DNA of 5,825 bases, taken from contig JAKLHH010000543.1 in assembly GCA_022710245.1 (NCBI GenBank), forward strand, positions 1 through 5,825. Reading direction: 5' to 3'. The notes under the pieces are model-generated. The model saw only the letters and a program-made list of their open reading frames with translations. It was not told the DNA's origin and did no database searches. This DNA comes from Myxococcota bacterium (GTDB lineage: Bacteria > Myxococcota > Polyangia > GCA-2747355 > JAKLHH01). The position numbers and the translations under genes were made by a program. Positions 1 through 4,361 of the stretch are shown here, piece by piece (within the stretch, counting starts at the first letter, position 1; each line of letters opens with the position of its first letter).

Positions 1-182
1 GTCTCTTTCGCCGCGGGCTTCGTTGCGCCTCCTCGAAATACCGAGAGTATGACTTCGTCGGCGCGCCTTGCCCGCGACGAAATATCCTCCGCGGATCGTG
101 ATCCACCGAAGCGAACTGTGGGGTTAACTCCGAGCATGAAGTGGCCGCCGCGGCTCGAGCCGTCCGAGGGACCGCGGCCCCC
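1..182. other. Non-coding stretch downstream of the activator gene
   Basis: I see no supportable gene in this stretch. It lies 3' of the minus-strand activator gene and reaches the left edge of the window. Two weak structures are visible: a 7-bp inverted repeat (TTCGTCG at 54-60, CGACGAA at 75-81, 14-nt loop) and a perfect 12-bp palindrome CGGCTCGAGCCG at 151-162, flanked by two CCGCGG copies (148-153 and 172-177) that could close a larger hairpin just after the activator stop codon. Neither is followed by a T-run in the minus-strand direction, so an intrinsic terminator is not supported. They could still act as 3'-end stabilising hairpins. Confidence 0.4.
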
Positions 183-1547
183 TCAGCGCGGCGTCGCCCG
201 GCGTCTGCTGCGTCCGTCCCGCGCGGGAGGCTCGATCTTCATCGCGCGGATCTTGCGGTAGAGGGTGCTCGGGTCGATGCCGAGCTCCCGCGCGGTGGCG
301 GCGCGAGACCCCTGGTGACGCTGCAGCGTCTCGACGATCAGCGAACGCTCGACGGCAGCCAGGGCGAGCCCGTCGGTCCGCGCGACTGGCGGGGGAGAGG
401 GGGCGCGGAGGTAGGGGGGCAGCTGGTGCACCTCGATCAGCCCCCGGCGGCAGAGCACGAAGGCGTGCTCGATGATGTTCTGCAGCTCACGCACGTTCCC
501 CGGGAAGTCGTGCTCCATCAGCCTGGTGAGCACCTCGTGGGAGACGCCGGCCACGTCCTTCCCTTGCAGCCGGTTGAACTTCGCGATCAGGTGCTCGATG
601 AGGAGCGGGAGGTCGGCGCGCCGCTCGAGCAGCGTGGGGAGCTCGAGGCGAACCACGTGGAGCCGGTAGTAGAGGTCCTCACGGAAGCGCCCCTCGCGGA
701 CGAGCTGGCTCAGGCTCCGGTTGGTCGCCGCGATCACCCGGACGTCGCTGCGCACTGGCGTCACCGAGCCCAGCGGCTCGAAGGTGCGCTCCTGCAGCAC
801 CCGGAGCAGCCGCACCTGCATGCCCGGCGAGACGTCACCGACCTCGTCGAGGAAGAGCGTGCCGCCGTCCGCCAGCGCGAAGCGACCGGGCTTGTCGCTC
901 CTGGCGTCAGTGAAGGCGCCGCGCTTGTAGCCGAAGAGCTCGGACTCGAGCAGGGTGTCCGGGAGCGCGGCGCAGTTGATGGCGACGAAGCGCCGCTTGC
1001 GCCGGGCCGAGAGGTTGTGGATGGCCCGGGCGACGAGCTCCTTGCCGGTGCCGCTCGCGCCCTCGATGAGGACGCTGCTGTCGCTGGCGGCGATCTGCGG
1101 CAGGAGCGCGCAGAGCTCGCGGATGGCCGCGCTCCGGCCGACGATGTCCTCACAGGTGTGGCTCTGCTCCAGCTGCTTGCGGAGCGCCACCACCTGCCTG
1201 AGGTCCTGGAAGGTCTCCACGCCGCCGATCACCTTGCCCTGCGGATCGTGCAGCACGGCGACCGAGATCTTGATCGGGACCTGCTCGCCGGCGGCGTTGA
1301 CGATGTGGACCATCCCGTCCACCTGCGGCTCCCCCGTGCGCAGCGTCTCCTTCAGCGCGCAGGCGCTCTCGCAGATGCTGGCGCGAAAGACCTCCCGGCA
1401 GCGCCTCCCCAGCGCCTCCTCGCGACGGAGCCCGGTGATCCGCTCGGCCGCGCGGTTGAAGCTCGTCACGCGTCCGTGGAGATCGATGGTGAAGACTCCC
1501 TCGTTGATGGAGTCGAGGATGACGTCGTGGGCGCGCGCTCCGCTCAT
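183..1547 (-). CDS. PAS-domain sigma-54-dependent transcriptional activator
   Basis: A 454-residue bacterial enhancer-binding protein that should use ATP hydrolysis to open sigma-54 RNA polymerase promoters. Visible domains: an N-terminal PAS sensor (about 5-118); a short probable coiled-coil linker (about 111-130); a central AAA+ domain (about 133-370) with Walker A GASGTGKE (163-170), Walker B LFLDE (231-235), sensor I VIAATN (271-276), arginine-finger segment FREDLYYRL (288-296) and sensor II FPGNVREL (348-355); and a C-terminal Fis-type HTH (about 396-436, ending STLYRKIRAM). There is no receiver domain, so the signal is probably read directly by the PAS domain, which holds C50, C59 and C63. 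C132 lies just before the AAA+ domain. The sigma-54 contact loop reads GAFTDA (210-215) instead of GAFTGA, a variant also found in natural family members. The gene diverges from the redox operon, and a -24/-12 promoter lies between them, so it probably activates that operon. The start is ATG at 1547, with a weak ribosome site. Family assignment is secure; the ligand is unknown. Confidence 0.96.
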   Translation of the reverse strand: MSGARAHDVILDSINEGVFTIDLHGRVTSFNRAAERITGLRREEALGRRCREVFRASICESACALKETLRTGEPQVDGMVHIVNAAGEQVPIKISVAVLHDPQGKVIGGVETFQDLRQVVALRKQLEQSHTCEDIVGRSAAIRELCALLPQIAASDSSVLIEGASGTGKELVARAIHNLSARRKRRFVAINCAALPDTLLESELFGYKRGAFTDARSDKPGRFALADGGTLFLDEVGDVSPGMQVRLLRVLQERTFEPLGSVTPVRSDVRVIAATNRSLSQLVREGRFREDLYYRLHVVRLELPTLLERRADLPLLIEHLIAKFNRLQGKDVAGVSHEVLTRLMEHDFPGNVRELQNIIEHAFVLCRRGLIEVHQLPPYLRAPSPPPVARTDGLALAAVERSLIVETLQRHQGSRAATARELGIDPSTLYRKIRAMKIEPPARDGRSRRRATPR

Positions 1548-1559
1548 GTCCCGATACTA

Positions 1560-1590
1560 GTGCATCATGCACGGAATGCAATCGTGCATG
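1560..1590. promoter_or_regulatory. Cluster of TGCAT/ATGCA half-sites, candidate upstream activator site
   Basis: Four TGCAT/ATGCA elements are packed into 31 bp (1561-1565, 1567-1571, 1576-1580, 1585-1589). They form two overlapping inverted repeats: GTGCAT-C-ATGCAC (1560-1572, perfect) and CATGCACG-9 nt-CGTGCATG (1566-1590, perfect arms). The cluster is 13 bp upstream of the activator start codon and is centred about 120 bp upstream of the start point predicted from the sigma-54 promoter. That distance is typical for the enhancer of a Fis-type activator. Binding here could also affect the activator's own transcription. The palindromes are seen directly; the bound protein is inferred. Confidence 0.5.
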
Positions 1591-1616
1591 CCCGGGCAAG
1601 AAGCACGTGTAGAGGA

Positions 1617-1650
1617 CGCAGAGATATCTCGAGATCGCGATATCTCTGCG
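1617..1650. promoter_or_regulatory. 15-bp inverted repeat, candidate ArsR operator
   Basis: The arms CGCAGAGATATCTCG (1617-1631) and CGCGATATCTCTGCG (1636-1650) pair at 14 of 15 positions around a 4-nt AGAT centre. Within it, GAGATATCTC (1621-1630) is itself a perfect palindrome and recurs as GCGATATCTC (1637-1646), so the element could hold two dimer sites 16 bp apart. It is AT-richer than its surroundings and sits about 63 bp upstream of the predicted transcription start, between the TGCAT cluster and the -24/-12 promoter. ArsR-family proteins bind AT-containing inverted repeats near their own promoters, so the downstream ArsR gene product is the first candidate. A second activator site is the alternative. 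It is not followed by a T-run, so a terminator is unlikely. Confidence 0.55.
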
Positions 1651-1670
1651 TTTCCTGCGAGGAGACCAGC

Positions 1671-1686
1671 TGGCGCAGGGCTTGCT
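1671..1686 (+). promoter_or_regulatory. Sigma-54 (-24/-12) promoter for the ArsR-oxidoreductase operon
   Basis: The sequence TGGCGCAGGGCTTGCT matches the sigma-54 consensus TGGCACG-N4-TTGCW. The TGGC of the -24 box and all of TTGCT in the -12 box are present, and the invariant GG and GC are separated by exactly 10 bp. The predicted start point is near 1697, giving a leader of about 87 nt before the ArsR ATG. It points at the operon and lies beside a divergently encoded sigma-54 activator, which makes chance less likely. Mismatches to consensus are two bases in the less conserved ACG part. Confidence 0.65.
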
Positions 1687-1730
1687 GCGTCCGCGAGCGT
1701 GCGCCGAAGCAGCGCCGAGGAGCAGAGGTG

Positions 1731-1784
1731 ATGATCGCGGGCAACGTGTCTGGCCGTGAGCGGCGTCCGGGGCGGAGGCGGTGA
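1731..1784 (+). CDS. Possible 17-codon leader ORF coupled to the ArsR gene
   Basis: An ATG at 1731 opens a short frame encoding MIAGNVSGRERRPGRRR, ending at TGA 1782-1784. Purine-rich ribosome-site candidates precede it (GAGGAG at 1717-1722, AGAGG at 1724-1728). Its stop codon shares the A with the ArsR start codon (TGATG), a classic translational-coupling arrangement. It lies wholly inside the predicted leader transcript. The basic, arginine-rich tail resembles no family I know. It could be a regulatory leader, or simply chance in GC-rich sequence. I give it low weight. Confidence 0.25.
   Translation: MIAGNVSGRERRPGRRR
1774..1778 (+). promoter_or_regulatory. Ribosome binding site deciding the ArsR start
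   Basis: GGAGG lies 5 nt before the ATG at 1784 but only 2 nt before the in-frame GTG at 1781, so the ATG is favoured. A TGA at 1757-1759 in the same frame rules out any start further upstream than 1760. Confidence 0.6.
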
Positions 1785-2098
1785 TGCTGGCTCACGCGGA
1801 CGACAAGGAGGAGACCCTGGGAGAGGCGCGGGCCGCGGTGCTCGCGGGCGTGCTCCGGGCCCTCGCGCACCCGCTCCGGTTGCGCCTGGTGGCGCTCCTC
1901 TGCGAGGGGCGGACCCACGTCAACGACCTGGCCCAGCGCCTCGGGGTCACGCAGGCCATCGTCTCGCAGCAGCTGCGCATCCTGCGCATGAGCCGGCTCG
2001 TCGAGGTCTCGCGCGAGCGAGGGCTGGCCGTCTACCAGATCGCCGAGCCGCGGCTGCACGAGCTGCTCCGCTGCATGCAGGGCTGCTCGGCCGGCTAG
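1784..2098 (+). CDS. ArsR-family winged-helix transcriptional repressor
   Basis: A small protein of 104 residues from ATG 1784 (105 if GTG 1781 is used; numbering here counts the GTG as 1). It is a typical single-domain ArsR/SmtB dimer: VLRALAHPLRLRLVALL (24-40) leads into the wHTH, the recognition helix is around VTQAIVSQQLRILR (56-69), the wing is around VSRERGLAVYQI (76-87), and the C-terminal dimerisation helix follows. The classic ELCVCDL metal motif is absent. Cysteines occur at C41 (LLCEG) and at C98 and C102 in the last helix (CMQGC). Such positions could serve thiol, reactive-sulfur or As(III) sensing, but C41 is about three residues away from where the SqrR/BigR/HlyU sensor cysteine would align, so the ligand is open. 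It is the first cistron of the operon, 34 nt ahead of the oxidoreductase gene, and probably autoregulates. Family assignment is firm. Confidence 0.93.
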   Translation: MLAHADDKEETLGEARAAVLAGVLRALAHPLRLRLVALLCEGRTHVNDLAQRLGVTQAIVSQQLRILRMSRLVEVSRERGLAVYQIAEPRLHELLRCMQGCSAG

Positions 2099-2117
2099 CC
2101 GGCGGCCGAGGAGCGTC

Positions 2118-2123
2118 GAGGAG
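2118..2123 (+). promoter_or_regulatory. Ribosome binding site of the oxidoreductase gene
   Basis: GAGGAG ends 9 nt before the ATG at 2133. It supports that start, which also places the twin-arginine motif at the expected distance from the N-terminus. Confidence 0.6.
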
Positions 2124-2132
2124 TACTTCAGG

Positions 2133-4358
2133 ATGAAGTCGTCACGATCGATCGACCGTCGCGCCTTCCTGCGCGGCGCGGGCGCGGGGGCAGCCGCCGG
2201 CGCCGTCGTCGTCGGCAGCGGCGAGGCGGAGGCCTTCCGCCTCGCGCGCGTCCCCGAGGCGCCGCTCCCCGAGCGCGAGGTGCCGAGCTTCTGCGAGCTC
2301 TGCTTCTGGAACTGCGGCCTCGTCGCCCGGGTGCGCAAGAACCGGGTCCTCTCGCTGGGCGGGCACCCGGCCTACCCCACCTCGCAGGGGCGGCTCTGCG
2401 GGCGCGGCAACGCAGGCGCCGCCTTCGTCAGGGACGAGGACCGCCTGCGGTACCCGATGATCCGGGTCGGTGCGCGCGGCGAGGGCAAGTTCCGTCGCGC
2501 GGGGTGGAAGGAGGCCTACCAGACCATCGCCGAGGGGTTCTCCCGCATCAAGGCGCGGTATGGGGCCCAGGCGCTCGGGCTCTTCTATCACGGCTCGGGT
2601 GGGCCGCTCCTCCGCAGCATGATGGTCGCCTACGGCTCGCCGAACTTCGCCGGCCCCGCGTACGCGCAGTGCAAGGGCGCCCGCAACGTGGGCTACAAGC
2701 TGACCTTCGGCGAGAAGCTCTCCCACCCGGAGCCGCTCGACTTCGAGCAGACCCGCTGCATGGTGCTCTTCGGCTCGCACCTCGGCGAGAACGCCCACAA
2801 CAGCCAGGTGCAGGAGCTGGTCCGGGCGCGCGCCCGCGGAGCGAAGCTCGTCGTCCTCGACCCTCGCCTGAGCACGATGGCCCAGCGCGCCGACGTCTGG
2901 CTCCCGGTGAAGCCCGGCAGCGACCTCGCGGTCATCCTCGCCTGGATCCACCTGCTCCTCGCCGAGGACGCCCACGACCATGCCTTCGTCGAGGAGCGCT
3001 GCGTCGGGCTCGAGCCGCTGCGCGCCCACGTCGCCTCGTCCACGCCGGCCTGGGCCGCGCGCGAGGCGGGGGTCAGCGAGAGCGACCTCCGCGCCGCCTA
3101 CCAGCTGATCAAGGCGGCGAAGCCCGCCGTCATCCTGCATCCGGGTCGTCACGTCTCCTGGTACGGCGCGGCCGACCTGGAGCGGGCGCGAGGGCAGGCG
3201 GTCCTCACCGCGCTCCTGGGCGCCTGGTGGGCCCCCGGAGGGATCTACCGCTCGGAGGCCGCCTCCATCCCCGACTTCCCCGGGCCCGACTACCCGGAGC
3301 TGGCGAAGGACGTGGACAAGGCCGCGGGCCGCTTCCCCTTCGAGCAGGAGGTGACGACCAACGGTCTGCGCGACGCGACCCGCACCGGCAAGCCCTACCC
3401 GGTCAAGGGCTGGTTCGTGCACGGCACCAACCTGCTGCAGTCGATGCCGAACCGGCGCGAGACCATCGAGGCGATCGAGCAGCTCGACCTGCTCGCGGTC
3501 TGCGACGTCCAGCCGACGGAGATCACGCGCTACGCCGACGTGCTCTTGCCCGAGGACCTCTACCTCGAGCGCTACGACGATCTGCTGACGGGCTCGGGGC
3601 GGGGCCCCTACATCGGGCTCCGCCAGCCCTCGGTCCAGAGCCCGCACGACACCCGCCCCGCCTGGCGCATCGCCAAGGAGCTGGGGACCGAGCTCGGCGT
3701 CGGCGACTACTTCGGTTTCGCCACCTTCGAGGAGTACCTGGAGACGCGCCTCGCCGGGAGCGGCACCAGCCTCGAGCAGCTCAAGCGCGAGGGGATCTTC
3801 AAGCTGCCGCGCAAGACCCCGCTCTACCTGGCGCGCGGCGCCGAGTTCCACTTCCACACCCCCTCGGGCAAGATCGAGCTCTACAGCGAGCAGCTCAGCA
3901 AGGCCGGGTTCTCGCCGCTGCCGTCCTACAAGCCGCAGCCCGAGCCCCCGGCGGGGAGCTTCCGCCTGCTCTACGGCCGCAGCCCGCTCCACACCTTCGG
4001 GCGCACGCAGAACAACCCCATCCTCTTCGATCTCGACCCGGAGAACGCGCTCTGGATGAGCCCGCAGGCCGCGCGGCGGCTGGGGCTGACGGCGGGGCAG
4101 CCGGTCCGGGTGCGCAGCGCGTCCGGCGCCGAGACCGGGCCGCTGCCCCTCAAGGTGACCGAGCGGATGCCTGACGGGGCGGTCTACATGGTGCACGGGT
4201 TCGGCCACCGCGCGCCGGGGCTGAGGCGGACGAACGGGCGCGGCGGGGACGACACGTCGGTGATCGAGCGCTACGCGGTCGACCCGGTCAGCGGCTCGAC
4301 GGGGATGCGCACCGAGTTCGTCACCGTCCAGGCGGCGCCGACCGCGAGCCGGAGCTAG
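2133..4358 (+). CDS. Tat-exported molybdopterin oxidoreductase catalytic subunit (PhsA/PsrA-like)
   Basis: A 741-residue alpha subunit of the DMSO reductase (Mo/W-bisPGD) family, likely acting on the periplasmic side. A Tat signal is clear: DRRAFLRG (8-15), a small-residue hydrophobic stretch, and probable cleavage after AEA at 34. The N-terminal [4Fe-4S] site is C54-x2-C57-x3-C61-x27-C89, in the context SFCELCFWNCG and GRLCGRG. C180 (AYAQCKGARN) is the expected Mo-ligand cysteine. Pterin-binding segments include GENAHNSQ (218-225), LDPRLSTMAQRADVWLPVKPGSD (242-264) and, in the C-terminal dinucleotide-binding domain (about 610-735), GRSPLHTFGRTQNNP (615-629) and VHGFGH (687-692). Length and motifs best fit the thiosulfate/polysulfide reductase branch, but arsenic-active relatives share the Fe-S spacing, so the substrate is not proven. 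The ferredoxin-cytochrome b gene follows after 3 nt, giving a complete electron path. No defects seen. Confidence 0.93.
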   Translation: MKSSRSIDRRAFLRGAGAGAAAGAVVVGSGEAEAFRLARVPEAPLPEREVPSFCELCFWNCGLVARVRKNRVLSLGGHPAYPTSQGRLCGRGNAGAAFVRDEDRLRYPMIRVGARGEGKFRRAGWKEAYQTIAEGFSRIKARYGAQALGLFYHGSGGPLLRSMMVAYGSPNFAGPAYAQCKGARNVGYKLTFGEKLSHPEPLDFEQTRCMVLFGSHLGENAHNSQVQELVRARARGAKLVVLDPRLSTMAQRADVWLPVKPGSDLAVILAWIHLLLAEDAHDHAFVEERCVGLEPLRAHVASSTPAWAAREAGVSESDLRAAYQLIKAAKPAVILHPGRHVSWYGAADLERARGQAVLTALLGAWWAPGGIYRSEAASIPDFPGPDYPELAKDVDKAAGRFPFEQEVTTNGLRDATRTGKPYPVKGWFVHGTNLLQSMPNRRETIEAIEQLDLLAVCDVQPTEITRYADVLLPEDLYLERYDDLLTGSGRGPYIGLRQPSVQSPHDTRPAWRIAKELGTELGVGDYFGFATFEEYLETRLAGSGTSLEQLKREGIFKLPRKTPLYLARGAEFHFHTPSGKIELYSEQLSKAGFSPLPSYKPQPEPPAGSFRLLYGRSPLHTFGRTQNNPILFDLDPENALWMSPQAARRLGLTAGQPVRVRSASGAETGPLPLKVTERMPDGAVYMVHGFGHRAPGLRRTNGRGGDDTSVIERYAVDPVSGSTGMRTEFVTVQAAPTASRS
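4351..4354 (+). promoter_or_regulatory. Ribosome binding site inside the 3' end of the catalytic gene
   Basis: GGAG overlaps the last codons of the catalytic subunit gene and sits 7 nt before the ATG at 4362. With only 3 nt between stop and start, this indicates co-translation of the two enzyme subunits. Confidence 0.6.
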
Positions 4359-4361
4359 ACC

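Noticed and set aside
54..81. Terminator of the activator gene
   Set aside because: Short 7-bp stem with a 14-nt loop, about 100 nt past the stop codon and without a T-run on the minus strand.
49..261. Small plus-strand ORF of 70 codons
   Set aside because: Overlaps the 3' end of the activator gene antisense, with Pro/Arg-rich composition and no convincing ribosome site or domain.
1551..1583. Leftward sigma-70 promoter (TTGCAT, 16 bp, TAGTAT on the minus strand)
   Set aside because: Only partial matches to both boxes, and the start point would fall almost on the ATG at 1547; too weak to annotate.
1573..1595. Leftward sigma-54 promoter for the activator gene (GGGCATGCACGATTGCA on the minus strand)
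   Set aside because: The GG and GC are separated by 11 bp, not the required 10, so it should not be recognised.
1617..1650. Intrinsic terminator
   Set aside because: The stem is good but only three T residues follow on the plus strand, and there is no converging gene end to terminate here; an operator fits better.
141..1784. Plus-strand open frame of 547 codons opposite the sigma-54 activator
   Set aside because: No family features; antisense to a complete AAA+ activator and running through the control region; explained by high-GC third positions.
1565..2338. Minus-strand open frame across the control region and the ArsR gene
   Set aside because: It would cover the -24/-12 promoter and the ArsR gene on the opposite strand, and its translation shows no domain.
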